Positions 44,301-52,629 are shown, counted from the first letter of the stretch. The stretch is 64,000 nt of DNA from Streptomyces sp. CB02056 (GCF_001905545.1 NZ_LIPD01000026.1:1-64000), one strand, 5' to 3'. The notes: generated by a model from the sequence alone, not told the origin. Numbers and translations are program-made.

Positions 44301-45032
44301 GCCTTCGCCGAGTGCTCGGCCGCCCCCGGCGCGGCCCCCGCCGAGACGCTGCGGGTGCTCGCCGACGCCACCGCCCCGGCGGCCGTGCGGCGGGGCGCCG
44401 AGCTGGCCGCCGGGCTGCTGCGCGGGAACCCGGGGCTGGCCGGCCCGGTCGCCGTCGACTACCTCGGCCGCCGGCTGGCGTGCGCCGCCGCCGGCCCGGC
44501 CGACCGGCTGGAGCTGCGGGTGCTGATCGGCGCCGCGCTGGCGGCCCGCAGCGCGGCCGTCCGGCGGCCGTTCGCCGAGGTGCTGTCCGTCCCGGTGGCC
44601 GACCCGGCGGCGGACGCGCTGCGCTGCGAGCTGCTGGACACCCTGCTCGCCGCCGAGACCGACCCGGCGGTGCTGACCGTCGCCGTGGAGCGGCTCGCCG
44701 AGCACTGCGCGGCCGAGAACCCGGCCCGGGCCCGGGCGGTGCTGGCCCGGGCCGGCACCGGGCTGCCGGGCGCGGACGAGCTGCTGGTGCGCTGTGCCGG
44801 GCGGTCGGCGGCCTTCGCCCGGCTGCTCGCCCGGTGGCCGTCCGGGGCCGCGCCGACCGCCCCGGACGGCCCCCGGCTGGCCCGGATGCGGGCCCTGGCG
44901 GCGGCCGGACGGGACCCGCAGTACGCCGCCGCGGAGGCCGAGCGGGCCGTCTCCGGGCGGGCCGCGGGGCCCTCGGCGGGCTCAACCCGTATTCCGGTGC
45001 CTGAGCCGGGGCAGGCGCATGGCACGCTATAG
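41385..45032 (+). CDS. Giant protein with trypsin-like pseudo-protease head, STAND-like NTPase and helical repeat tail
   Basis: The predicted protein has 1215 residues. Residues 1-170 look like a trypsin-like peptidase: GFVADPQGGVLTAHESV (His40 kept), HGLALLRTE (Gly73 where Asp is expected) and VAVPAGSPVLDARSG (Ala151 where the nucleophile Ser is expected). A P-loop region follows, with GAPGSGRTTELAAL near 268-280 (Arg for the usual Lys) and RPLLVVLDGPEEA as Walker B. The remaining ~800 residues are Ala/Leu-rich helices suggestive of HEAT-like repeats. Codon 26 (41460-41462) is TTA, the rare bldA-dependent codon. ATG 41385 has GAGGGGG 6-7 nt upstream. It lies between the truB terminator and ribF. 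The layout recalls NLR-like STAND signalling proteins; that is inference. Confidence 0.72.
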   Translation: MPGFLEGDPGRYLLRIRDLNGRLHGLGFVADPQGGVLTAHESVAGLDRVVLHTPGGQTRVLGPDAVLPLPGHGLALLRTEAVGGLPVPPLPLAAVAAGHEVLLPALAGEDGRVVALRCGLLGVTGAAYGGHRLGGVLLLDVPVVGGVAVPAGSPVLDARSGAVVALAAPALRDPRHGGALPAVAVGAGPADGTAAAGVLAGLLASNAAAVPGYGPALNLAGVLRLTAAQVTAAGAGPARVADLAADRVDRPDGLAGDEPAATVTALVGAPGSGRTTELAALAARRHGGAHPLPTLWLRGADLRAGDRSLAEPLERALAAAAAGLGTPAPAPEPVAALCAAAGRPLLVVLDGPEEAPLAVDARWLRGAGQWLTGCGARLVTACGEELWERLAAETWGSGTPGPRRTAEPHPDGDLGSAPTVRMDGRGPDGPSLAGQRLGPLPPEAAERVRRRYGLPPGHPAAAGDGGHPLAVRLAGELWAQGLRDGPVRRGELFDAFLDLRCLRVAQRLAEDGRPRRPGAHRRGAVRPAGPRHRRVRRLAAAVAGRVHEAARRMLGGRSGGGLDRAAFEELFPVEGGWATAVLAEGLFVPAGPGFRFAHGEFADWLQGRHLDLDAALRLLLGEAEDTPPWPADEPAEPGGHPAAETAETAAGADAVPRHRIGPVAAALRRVAETWGAGALDPWLHRIWRALDLRPPGSEPAWWAARLLAEGLAAGPDPAEHRALLDQMAARIAERAGGTGAVALPAAGLGRFGPAFWTGLGLPVEAELALLRSLVAADGPGQRFLAVVAQRLRADPVGVFPLLCAWFEDPRGLPGRPGRTVADLAHDLLYAHRRLALDELADALAAAAHPRADALLTVLAAEEPSALCRAVDRWSHDRRPERHVAAAVHALRTAPYASGAGVELLRYTALTLLAREDEPGLHGAALALLVGDPATRAEHLPAALALLRAGGDAFLTPRALAPALESDPEPVLVAFAECSAAPGAAPAETLRVLADATAPAAVRRGAELAAGLLRGNPGLAGPVAVDYLGRRLACAAAGPADRLELRVLIGAALAARSAAVRRPFAEVLSVPVADPAADALRCELLDTLLAAETDPAVLTVAVERLAEHCAAENPARARAVLARAGTGLPGADELLVRCAGRSAAFARLLARWPSGAAPTAPDGPRLARMRALAAAGRDPQYAAAEAERAVSGRAAGPSAGSTRIPVPEPGQAHGTL

Positions 45033-45097
45033 GGGTTCGGGTTTTGAGCGTTTGAGCGTACAGAGGGTACGCGCCGTACGGAACAAGGAGCGGTCAG

Positions 45098-46042
45098 GTG
45101 CAGCGCTGGCGTGGCCTGGAGGAGATCCCCGGGGACTGGGGACGCAGCGTCGTCACCATCGGCTCGTTCGACGGGGTGCACCGAGGACATCAGCTGATCA
45201 TCGGGCGGGCGGTCGAGCGGGCCCGCGAACTGGGCGTCCCGGCGGTCGTGGTGACCTTCGACCCGCACCCGCGCGAGGTCATCCGCCCGGGCAGCCACCC
45301 GCCGCTGCTCGCGCCGCACCCGCGCCGTGCCGAGCTGATCGCGGAGCTGGGCGTGGACGCGGTGCTGGTGCTGCCGTTCACCACGGAGTTCTCCCAGGAG
45401 TCCCCGGAGACCTTCGTCCGGCAGGTACTGGTGGACGCGCTGCACGCGCGGGTCGTCATCGAGGGCCCCAACTTCCGCTTCGGGCACCGGGCGGCCGGGA
45501 ACGTCGAGCTGCTCGGCGAGCTGGGCCGGGCGGACGACTTCGAGGTCGAGGTGGTCGACCTCCAGGTGTGCGGCACGGCCGGGGACGGCGAGCCGTTCTC
45601 CTCCAGCCTGACCCGCCGGCTGGTGGAGACCGGGGACATGGCCGGCGCCAACGAGGTGCTGGGCCGTCCGCACCGGGTGGAGGGCGTGGTGGTGCGCGGC
45701 GCGCAGCGCGGCCGCGACCTGGGCTACCCGACCGCCAACGTCGACACCGTGCCGCACAGCGCGATCCCGGCGGACGGCGTGTACGCGGGCTGGCTGACCG
45801 CCGACGGCGAGCGGATGCCGGCGGCGATCTCGGTCGGCACCAACCCGACCTTCGACGGCACCACCCGCACCGTCGAGGCCTACGCCATCGACCGGGTCGG
45901 CCTGGACCTGTACGGGCTGCACGTGGCCGTGGACTTCCTGGCCTACCTGCGCGGGATGGAGAAGTTCGACTCCATCGACGCGCTGCTGGACCGGATGGCC
46001 GACGACGTCAAGCGGGCCCGCGAGCTGACCGACGGCATCTGA
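45098..46042 (+). CDS. ribF: Bifunctional riboflavin kinase / FAD synthetase
   Basis: The 314-residue enzyme makes FMN from riboflavin and FAD from FMN. The N-terminal nucleotidyltransferase has TIGSFDGVHRGHQLII, VVTFDPHPREV, GPNFRFGHRAAGN and SSSLTRRLVETGD; the C-terminal kinase has RGRDLGYPTANV and GVYAGWL. The GTG follows AAGGAG at 8 nt. A -10-like TATAGG (45028-45033) overlaps the stop codon of the preceding gene. The 65-bp leader has a tandem TTTGAGCG repeat (45043-45058) and CGTAC/GTACG palindromes, but no FMN riboswitch core that I can see. Confidence 0.96.
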   Translation: MQRWRGLEEIPGDWGRSVVTIGSFDGVHRGHQLIIGRAVERARELGVPAVVVTFDPHPREVIRPGSHPPLLAPHPRRAELIAELGVDAVLVLPFTTEFSQESPETFVRQVLVDALHARVVIEGPNFRFGHRAAGNVELLGELGRADDFEVEVVDLQVCGTAGDGEPFSSSLTRRLVETGDMAGANEVLGRPHRVEGVVVRGAQRGRDLGYPTANVDTVPHSAIPADGVYAGWLTADGERMPAAISVGTNPTFDGTTRTVEAYAIDRVGLDLYGLHVAVDFLAYLRGMEKFDSIDALLDRMADDVKRARELTDGI

Positions 46043-46067
46043 GCGACGGCGTCTTGGCGCCGTACGA

Positions 46068-46114
46068 CGACGGAAGGGGCCCACCGACACCAGGTCGGTG
46101 GGCCCCTTCCGTCG
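46068..46114. terminator. Bidirectional terminator between ribF and the ESX locus
   Basis: A perfect 21-bp stem (46068-46088 with 46094-46114) with loop ACCAG lies between the convergent ribF and MinD-like genes. Confidence 0.95.
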
Positions 46115-46117
46115 CTG

Positions 46118-48274
46118 TCACTGCTGGGGCGGGGGCGGCGGGTAGCCGTAGCCCGGCCCCGGCTGCTGCGGCCAGGGCGCCCCGGGGGCGGGCTGCTGCG
46201 GGTAGCCGTACCCGGGCGGGGGCGGCGGGGCCTGGCCGGGCGGCGGGGCCCACGGCGCCCCGGGGGCGGGCTGGCCGACCTGCTGCGGGTACGGCTGGGC
46301 CTGCTGCTGCGGGTCGGCGTACGGCTGGGGGCCGCCCGGCTGCGGGTAGCCGGCCTGGGCCTGTTGCTGCCAGCCGGCCTGCTGGGCGGCGGCGGCCTGG
46401 TGGGCCCGGATGATGTCCTCGCCGACCAGGGTGGCCAGCTCGAAGTAGGCCTCCCGGACCTTGGGCCGCATCATGTCGAGGTTGACCTCGGCGCCGGCCG
46501 CCAGGCTCTCGTCGAACGGCACCACGATCACGCCGCGGCAGCGGGTCTGGAAGTGCGCGACGATGTCCTCGACCTTGATCATCTTGCTGGTCTCGCGCAC
46601 CCCGGAGACCACCGTGATGCTGCGCTGGACCAGGTCCGCGTAGCCGTGCGCGGAGAGCCAGTCCAGGGTGGTCGAGGCGCTGGAGGCGCCGTCCACGCTG
46701 GGGGTGGAGACGATGATCAGCTGGTCGGCCAGGTCCAGCACCCCGCGCATCGCGCTGTACAGCAGGCCGGTGCCGGAGTCGGTCAGGATGATCGGGTACT
46801 GGCGGCCCAGCACGTCGATCACCTGGCGGTAGTCCGAGTCGTTGAAGGTGGTCGAGACCGCCGGGTCGACGTCGTTCGCCAGGATCTCCAGGCCCGAGTT
46901 CAGGTCCTGCGAGGTGAACTGACGGATGTCCATGTAGCTGCGCAGGTGCGGGATGGCCGTCACCAGGTCGCGGATGGTCGCGCCGGTCTGGCGCTTCACC
47001 CGGCGGCCCAGGGTGCCGGCGTCCGGGTTGGCGTCGATCGCGATCACCTTGTCCTGGCGCTCGCTGGCCAGGGTCGCGCCGAGCGCGGTGGTGGTCGTGG
47101 TCTTGCCGACGCCGCCCTTGAGGCTGATCACGGCGATCCGGTAGCAGCTCAGCACCGGGGTGCGGATGATCTCCAGCTTGCGGGCCTTCTCGGCCGCCGC
47201 GGCCTTGCCGCCGAACTGGAAGCGCGGCTGCTGGCGCTGCTGCTTGGGCTGGCTGCGCAGCAGCCGGTCCGAGGACAGCTCGACGGCGGCGGTGTAGCCG
47301 AGCGGCGCGCCGTGCGCGGTCTGCTGCGGGGCGGCGGCCTGCTGGAACGCGCTGGGCTGCGGGGCCTGCGGCTGCTGCTGCCACGGCTGGCCGGGCAGCG
47401 GCTGCCCCGGCAGCGGCGGGCCGGGCTGGGCCTGCGGGCCGGGCTGGGGCGGGACCGGCTGCTGGTACGCGGCGGGCTGCGGCCAGCCGCCCTGGCGCGG
47501 GTCCACCGGGCCGGGCTGGGGCACCGGGCCGGGCTGCTGCGGGGCGGCGGCGTGCTGGGGCGGCAGCGGCAGCGGCAGCGGCTGCTGCGGCTGTTGGACC
47601 TGCTGGGCCTGCTGGGCCTGCTGGGCCGCCCACGCGGCCTGCGGGTCCCAGGTGGCCGACGGGTCCTGGGGGTGCTGCGGCGGGGCCTGCTGGACCGGCG
47701 GCTGCGCGAAGTTCTGCGGCTGCGCGGGCGCGACGGGCGCGGGAGCAGGGGCGGGCGCCGGGTACGGCTGCGGCGCGGGCTGCTGCGCCGCGGCCTCCGG
47801 CGTCGGCCAGGCCGGGGCACCGGCCTGCGGCTGCTCGGCGACCGGCGGAGCCGGGGCGGCCGCCGGGAACGGGACGTGCTGCGCCTCGGCCTGCACCGGC
47901 GGGACCGGCGCGGCGGGCGTGGGCGTGGGCGTGGCAGCGGGCGTCGGGGCCGGGACGGCGGCCGGCGCGGCCTCCGCCGCCGGGGCGGCGGCCTGGCCGG
48001 GCACCGGAGCCTGGGCCTGCCGCTGCTCCGGAGCGGCCTGCTGCGCCGGGGCCTGCTGGGTCTGCGCCGGAGCGGCGGCGGGCACCGGGGCGTCGGCCGA
48101 AGCCGGAGCCCCGGCAGCCGGAGCCGAAGCGGCCGGAGCCCCAGCGGCCGGAGCCGAAGCGGGCTCCGTCTGCACGTACCAGGACGGGGGAGTGTAGTCA
48201 GGCGCGTCCGACCAGTCGTCGTCGTCCTCCGCCGCGTTGTCGCCGACGTAGACGCCGTCCCGATCGCTGCTCAC
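46118..48274 (-). CDS. EspI-like MinD/ParA-family ATPase with Pro/Ala/Gln-rich head (ESX-associated)
   Basis: The 718-residue protein starts acidic (DGVYVGDNAAEDDDDW), then ~330 residues rich in Pro, Ala and Gln. A MinD/ParA-like ATPase follows with the deviant Walker A SLKGGVGKTTTTTALGA, VIAIDANPDAGTLG and LTDSGTGLLYSAMRG, closing with a Gln/Pro/Gly/Tyr-rich tail of about 90 residues. The layout matches mycobacterial EspI, which modulates ESX secretion in response to ATP; that role here is inference. GTG 48274 follows AGGGAG. It is the first gene of the ESX locus, on the opposite strand to eccB and the secreted proteins. Confidence 0.85.
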   Translation of the reverse strand: MSSDRDGVYVGDNAAEDDDDWSDAPDYTPPSWYVQTEPASAPAAGAPAASAPAAGAPASADAPVPAAAPAQTQQAPAQQAAPEQRQAQAPVPGQAAAPAAEAAPAAVPAPTPAATPTPTPAAPVPPVQAEAQHVPFPAAAPAPPVAEQPQAGAPAWPTPEAAAQQPAPQPYPAPAPAPAPVAPAQPQNFAQPPVQQAPPQHPQDPSATWDPQAAWAAQQAQQAQQVQQPQQPLPLPLPPQHAAAPQQPGPVPQPGPVDPRQGGWPQPAAYQQPVPPQPGPQAQPGPPLPGQPLPGQPWQQQPQAPQPSAFQQAAAPQQTAHGAPLGYTAAVELSSDRLLRSQPKQQRQQPRFQFGGKAAAAEKARKLEIIRTPVLSCYRIAVISLKGGVGKTTTTTALGATLASERQDKVIAIDANPDAGTLGRRVKRQTGATIRDLVTAIPHLRSYMDIRQFTSQDLNSGLEILANDVDPAVSTTFNDSDYRQVIDVLGRQYPIILTDSGTGLLYSAMRGVLDLADQLIIVSTPSVDGASSASTTLDWLSAHGYADLVQRSITVVSGVRETSKMIKVEDIVAHFQTRCRGVIVVPFDESLAAGAEVNLDMMRPKVREAYFELATLVGEDIIRAHQAAAAQQAGWQQQAQAGYPQPGGPQPYADPQQQAQPYPQQVGQPAPGAPWAPPPGQAPPPPPGYGYPQQPAPGAPWPQQPGPGYGYPPPPPQQ

Positions 48275-48408
48275 TTTTCTGGCTCCCTCGTGTTCGCCGC
48301 CGCTTGTTCAGCGGTGCCGTTGCCGCATCAAAGACTAGGCCGTACGGCAACCCCCGTTGAAGGCGGCTTCGGTTCCCCGACGGCCCGCCCGGTGCGGCGA
48401 GCCGCTGC

Positions 48409-49176
48409 TCAGTCCATCCGGCGCGGCCCGCCGAGCACCTGTTGTTCGGCCTGCCCGGCCACGGCCCGTACGTACTGGCGCCGCATCCGGGTCGCCCACA
48501 GGGTGAGGTCGTCGCCGAGGGTGGGCAGGGCGGCCACGTCCTCCGGGGGCAGCGAGAGCACCCGGCCGGTCAGTTCCGCCTCCTGCGGCGAGATCCGCTG
48601 CACGCCGACCAGGTCGGCCGCGTTCAGCACCCGGGAGGCGTTCGGGCCCAGGTAGGGCAGCAGGGTCAGGGTGGTCTGCCAGGGCGCGGCGGAGAGCCGG
48701 CTGCGCGGCGGGCGGGCGCCGAGGTCGCGCACCACCAGGACCGGCGAGGCCACCGAGGCGCCCTGCGGGCCGAGCCGGCCGACCTGGTGGACCGTCACGC
48801 AGGGCTGGCCGCCGCCGGCGGCCTGGGCCAGTGGGCCCCACAGCTGCCCGCGGGCGGTCTCCACCGCGACCCGGGCGCCGATCGCGGCCGCCCGCAGCGC
48901 GATGACCTGCGCGGTCCACATGCCGCCGACGAGCACCAGGTCGTACGAGGTGGGGCGGAACAGGCCGAGCACGGCGGGCAGTCCCTGCGGGTCGACGCCG
49001 ATGACCACGCCGTCGTCGCCGACCGGGAAGGCCAGCGCCGCGAGGTCGGCCGCCTCCAGGACGTGCTTCTCCCGGCGCGGGCCGCGCAGTCCGAAGCCGG
49101 GCAGGATCCGCGGCCTGGTGCGGCGCTGCTCGGCGCCGGGCTGCGGGCCGACGGTGGGATAGGTCTGGTACGCCAT
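48409..49176 (-). CDS. ESX-locus protein of unknown function
   Basis: I do not recognise this 255-residue protein. It has no membrane segment; the core is alternating alpha/beta with many small residues (DDGVVIGVDPQGLPAVLGLF, YDLVLVGGMWTAQVIALRAAAIGARVAVE in outline, ASPVLVVRDLGARPP). The ATG overlaps the eccE stop by one base (TGATG), so the two are translationally coupled and probably work together. It lies between eccE and the EspI-like gene, which suggests a cytoplasmic component or chaperone of the secretion system. Confidence 0.8.
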   Translation of the reverse strand: MAYQTYPTVGPQPGAEQRRTRPRILPGFGLRGPRREKHVLEAADLAALAFPVGDDGVVIGVDPQGLPAVLGLFRPTSYDLVLVGGMWTAQVIALRAAAIGARVAVETARGQLWGPLAQAAGGGQPCVTVHQVGRLGPQGASVASPVLVVRDLGARPPRSRLSAAPWQTTLTLLPYLGPNASRVLNAADLVGVQRISPQEAELTGRVLSLPPEDVAALPTLGDDLTLWATRMRRQYVRAVAGQAEQQVLGGPRRMD

Positions 49177-50609
49177 CAGGAAGCCCCTCCGAGCGGCAGG
49201 GTGGCGAGCATGCCGGGGGCCTGCTCCAGGTCGAGCCGGACGAGGCCGAGCCCGGTGCTCTGGGCCCGGGTCTCCACCTGGCGGCCGACCTGGCCGACCT
49301 CGCTCTCGTTGCGCCCGGTCACCCGCAGGTGCCCGCTGACCGTCACCGAGCCGCCGGTGCCGTGCCCGGCGGTCAGGCTGAAGGTGCTGGCGAGGGCCGG
49401 CGAGCCGGTGATCAGGTTGACCAGGTCCGGCGCGGCGATCCGGCCGGGGGCGCCGCCGGGGCGGCTGAGCTGCGGCCAGCGGGAGATCCAGTACGTGGTG
49501 TGCCAGCGGTCGTCGATCCGCCAGAACCGGTTGCCCTCCTGGGTGCGGCGGGTGGTGCCGCCGCCGCTGCCGGTGCCCTGGCGGCCGGCCACCGCGATCG
49601 GGTTGGCGCAGGTGGCGATGGCCAGCGCGGCGATCAGCTCGCGCTCGTCCAGCACGGTCGCGTTGAAGCCCGCGCTGTTGAGCCGGCCGGCCAGCTGGTC
49701 GGTGACCCGCTGCAGCGCCTTGCGGGCGCCCTCCTCGCCGCCGCCGCGGGCCCGGACGGCGGTCGCCGCGCGCTCCGGGTCGAGCTTGAGCGCGACCCAG
49801 GTCAGCCGCAGTCCGGGGGTGGAGGTGCCGTCCGGCAGCTCGCGGTAGGCGCGGGCGGCCAGCGACTGCTCGGGCAGGTGCTGGGCGGGGGCGGGCTGGG
49901 TGTGCTGGACCAGCTGCACCGACTCCAGGGTGATGTCGTCCACCGTGAGCGCCGAGCAGACCACGTCCAGCGGCAGCGGCAGCGCGGTGCGCACCGGGCG
50001 CAGCGGCTGGTCCTTGGCCTGGACGAGCAGGACCGAGGTGAGGAAGGTCCCGTCGCCGACCATGCCGGTCTCCCGGCGGACCGGGCGGCCGCCGAACTCG
50101 GCCTCGGTGGCGTGGGTGCAGGTGCGCAGCCCCGGTTCGAGCTCCAGCGCGGGCGCCAGCGCCGGGTCGGTGCCGGCCGGCGGCAGCAGCGTCCGGGCCT
50201 GCCTGCGGCGGGACTTGAGGGCGGCGCGGACCCGCAGCAGGTCCGGGACGGTGCGGCCGCGCACCGGGAGGAGGGCGAGTACGAGCAGCACCAGCGCGAC
50301 GGCGCCGAAGCCGGCCGCGACCGTCCGGCTGATCGTCCAGCCGACGGCGACCAGGGCCGCCGCGACCTCGACCAGGACGAGCTGCTGGAGCTTCAACCGC
50401 CCGCCGAGCAGCCCCGGTCGGGGGTTGATCCGGACCTGGACGGCGCCGCCGCCCCCGGTGCCGGTCGGCTGCGGCCGGTCGGGCCCCGTCCCCGGTCCTG
50501 TCCCCGTCCCGGTCTCGGCCGTCGGCGTGCTGTGCTGCGCCCGGCCGGCCCGGCGCGCCCTCCCGCCGCCCGCACTGCGGCGGCGTCCTGGAGCGGTCTG
50601 GCTTGGCAT
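49176..50609 (-). CDS. eccE: Type VII secretion protein EccE
   Basis: The 477-residue component has an ~75-residue Thr/Gly/Pro-rich head, then a motif VRINPRPGLLGGRLKLQQLVLVE leading into two membrane segments (about residues 100-150), then a long cytoplasmic domain ending FSLTAGHGTGGSVTVSGHLRVTGR. That order fits the T7SS EccE family, a peripheral subunit of the ESX membrane complex. ATG 50609 is chosen (GAGAGGG upstream); an in-frame start at 50699 would push into the eccB promoter. It is divergent from eccB, 186 bp apart, sharing the regulatory gap. Confidence 0.82.
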   Translation of the reverse strand: MPSQTAPGRRRSAGGGRARRAGRAQHSTPTAETGTGTGPGTGPDRPQPTGTGGGGAVQVRINPRPGLLGGRLKLQQLVLVEVAAALVAVGWTISRTVAAGFGAVALVLLVLALLPVRGRTVPDLLRVRAALKSRRRQARTLLPPAGTDPALAPALELEPGLRTCTHATEAEFGGRPVRRETGMVGDGTFLTSVLLVQAKDQPLRPVRTALPLPLDVVCSALTVDDITLESVQLVQHTQPAPAQHLPEQSLAARAYRELPDGTSTPGLRLTWVALKLDPERAATAVRARGGGEEGARKALQRVTDQLAGRLNSAGFNATVLDERELIAALAIATCANPIAVAGRQGTGSGGGTTRRTQEGNRFWRIDDRWHTTYWISRWPQLSRPGGAPGRIAAPDLVNLITGSPALASTFSLTAGHGTGGSVTVSGHLRVTGRNESEVGQVGRQVETRAQSTGLGLVRLDLEQAPGMLATLPLGGAS

Positions 50610-50753
50610 CCCCCGGTGGCCCTCTCTGATCCGTTCTCGCGGCCCGGCTGGCTGTGTCGCGGACCGTACCCGTACCGTACTCACCGTCTGCTGCCGCATC
50701 GTAGAGGGTTCGCGCCGGTTCGTGCCCGGCGGGTGACCACGGGGCAGGTCGGT

Positions 50754-50782
50754 CTGACAACGCCCGACAACGTCTGACTAGG
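50754..50782 (+). promoter_or_regulatory. Candidate eccB promoter with GACAACG direct repeats
   Basis: CTGACA (50754-50759) and GACTAG (50776-50781) are 16 nt apart, just before the eccB start. GACAACG occurs at 50756-50762 and 50766-50772, a period of 10 bp, suggesting a protein site covering the promoter. The mRNA leader would be very short. Confidence 0.4.
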
Positions 50783-50795
50783 GGGACGACGAGGT

Positions 50796-52478
50796 ATGGC
50801 ATCGCGCCGGGACGAGCTGAACGCGTACACCTTCGCCCGCAAGCGCACGGTGGGCGCCTTCCTGCTGCCCGCCGGCGGCGGCAGCGACGAGGACGCGCCG
50901 CGTCCGGTGAAGGCGGTGCTGCCGAGTGTGCTGGCCGGGGCGGTGGTGGTGGCCGGCTTCGGGCTCTGGGGGGTCTTCAAGCCGAGTGCGCCGGTGAAGT
51001 GGGACGACGGCAAGAACATCATCCAGGGCAAGCAGTCGACGACCCGGTACGTGGTGCTCACCGACCAGGACAACAAGACCAAGCGGCTGCACCAGGTCCT
51101 CAACATGTCCTCGGCGCGGCTGGTGCTGCCCGCGGGCGCCAAGGTCGTGGTGGTGGACGACGGGGTGCTCGACCGCTACCCCAACCACGGGCCGACGATC
51201 GGCATCCCGTACGCGCCGGACAAGCTGCCGACCACGGACAACGCGAACAAGCCGATGAAGTGGGCGGTGTGCGACCGCCCGGGCTCGGACGACAAGCAGG
51301 AGACCGTCAACCAGGCGGTGTTCGTGGCGGCCGGGGCGGACGCGACGGCGCTGGCGGCCAAGGACCGGATGCTCGGCCCGGACCAGCTGATGCTGGTGCA
51401 GCAGGCCGACGAGCAGCAGATCTCGGCCGCGCCGGCGGCGGGTCAGCCGGCCGCCTCGGGTGCGGCGGTGTTCCTGGTCGACGCGCAGGGCCGCAAGCAC
51501 GAGATCGGCACCCCGCAGTCGGACGACAAGGAGCGCAAGGCGCTGATCACCGCGGTGTTCGGGCCCAACGCGGTGCCGCAGCGGGTCAAGCGGGACTGGC
51601 TGGACACCCTGGTGACCGCCACCCCGATCACCTTCCCGCAGGTCGAGGGCGTGGCCGACAGCCAGGGCGCCAACTCCAAGGTGGAGCTGGGCAACCAGGC
51701 CGACCGCCGGGTCGGCCGGCTGGTGCACTACCAGGACCGCCACTACGTGGTCGGCAAGGAGCAGCTGTTCCTGGTCACCCCGTTCCAGGCGGAGCTGATC
51801 CGGCAGAACCCGGCGTACCAGATGCTCTACAAGTACGACCAGGACAAGAAGCCGCGCAGCGACGAGATGATCCCGGCCGACAACGCCCAGTGGGGCGGCG
51901 ACGTCGCGCTGAAGGGCACCGCGCCGGACTGGCCGCTGAAGACCGGTGCGCCGGTGAACAACTGGCAGGACCGCCAGGACGCCCGGATGGTCGTGTGCAG
52001 CACCTACGACGGCGTCGCCGCGGACGGGGCCACCGCCAAGCGCAGCGTCTGGGCCGGGACGACGTACCCCGCGCCGTACAACAACGGCGCCGGGGCCGCC
52101 TACGTGACCCCCGGTCACGGGCTGTTCTACCGCTCGCTGGACCACGCGGCGGCCGGCTCCGGGACCGACTTCCTGATCACCGAGACCGGGTTGCGCTACT
52201 CCGTCCCGTCCAACGGCGACGGCGGCCAGCGTCCCACGGCCTCGCCGCAGCCCGGCCAGAGCGCCCCGCCGAAGCAGCCGACGCCGCAGCCGACGGCCAC
52301 GCCGGCCCCCGGGGCGCCGTCCCAGGAGCCCGGCCAGCAGGAGGAACCGGGCGGCAACCAGGCCCGGTTGGGCTACCAGGGGGTCCAGCCGCTGCCGGTG
52401 CCGAAGGAGTGGTCGAACCTGGTTCCGGCCGGTCCGCCGCTGACCGCGAAGAGCGCCGCCCAGCCGCAGAACGCCTGA
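50796..52478 (+). CDS. eccB: Type VII secretion protein EccB
   Basis: The 560-residue membrane protein starts with the EccB signature MASRRDELNAYTFARKRTVGAFLLP, has one membrane segment (VKAVLPSVLAGAVVVAGFGLWGVF, outline, about residues 38-62), and a large periplasmic-side domain. A C-terminal Pro/Gln-rich stretch follows, and the protein closes with VPKEWSNLVPAGPPLTAKSAA. Pair-wise cysteines (WAVCDRPGSD and VVCSTYDG) probably form a disulphide. EccB is a core subunit of the ESX membrane complex. It heads the plus-strand block eccB - esxA - esxB - mycP. Confidence 0.93.
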   Translation: MASRRDELNAYTFARKRTVGAFLLPAGGGSDEDAPRPVKAVLPSVLAGAVVVAGFGLWGVFKPSAPVKWDDGKNIIQGKQSTTRYVVLTDQDNKTKRLHQVLNMSSARLVLPAGAKVVVVDDGVLDRYPNHGPTIGIPYAPDKLPTTDNANKPMKWAVCDRPGSDDKQETVNQAVFVAAGADATALAAKDRMLGPDQLMLVQQADEQQISAAPAAGQPAASGAAVFLVDAQGRKHEIGTPQSDDKERKALITAVFGPNAVPQRVKRDWLDTLVTATPITFPQVEGVADSQGANSKVELGNQADRRVGRLVHYQDRHYVVGKEQLFLVTPFQAELIRQNPAYQMLYKYDQDKKPRSDEMIPADNAQWGGDVALKGTAPDWPLKTGAPVNNWQDRQDARMVVCSTYDGVAADGATAKRSVWAGTTYPAPYNNGAGAAYVTPGHGLFYRSLDHAAAGSGTDFLITETGLRYSVPSNGDGGQRPTASPQPGQSAPPKQPTPQPTATPAPGAPSQEPGQQEEPGGNQARLGYQGVQPLPVPKEWSNLVPAGPPLTAKSAAQPQNA

Positions 52479-52543
52479 CCGGCCAAGCGCGGCAACCGAA
52501 TTGGCCGCAGTGTCATGGTCTGGTAACTACTCTGTGCTCGGTG

Positions 52544-52572
52544 TTGGGCGAGCTGCGTGTGCCGACTACAGT
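52544..52572 (+). promoter_or_regulatory. Promoter of the esx pair
   Basis: TTGGGC (52544-52549) and TACAGT (52567-52572) are spaced by 17 nt. Transcription would start near 52579, directly before two hairpins and about 85 nt before the first WXG100 gene. Confidence 0.6.
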
Positions 52573-52581
52573 GCTGCTGGA

Positions 52582-52629
52582 CATCACACGGGTGATGGCA
52601 CGGTGGGGCCCCTCGCGGGCCCTCCGTGC
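52582..52629 (+). other. Two adjacent hairpins in the esxA leader
   Basis: CATCAC (52582-52587) pairs with GTGATG (52592-52597). The second stem joins 52598-52611 with 52617-52629, with a bulged base and one mismatch. They fill the 5' leader of esxA and may stabilise the mRNA or regulate it. Confidence 0.55.

Noticed and set aside
45033..45097. FMN riboswitch before ribF
   Set aside because: The leader is only 65 bp and lacks the conserved RFN element; only small palindromes and an 8-bp tandem repeat are seen.
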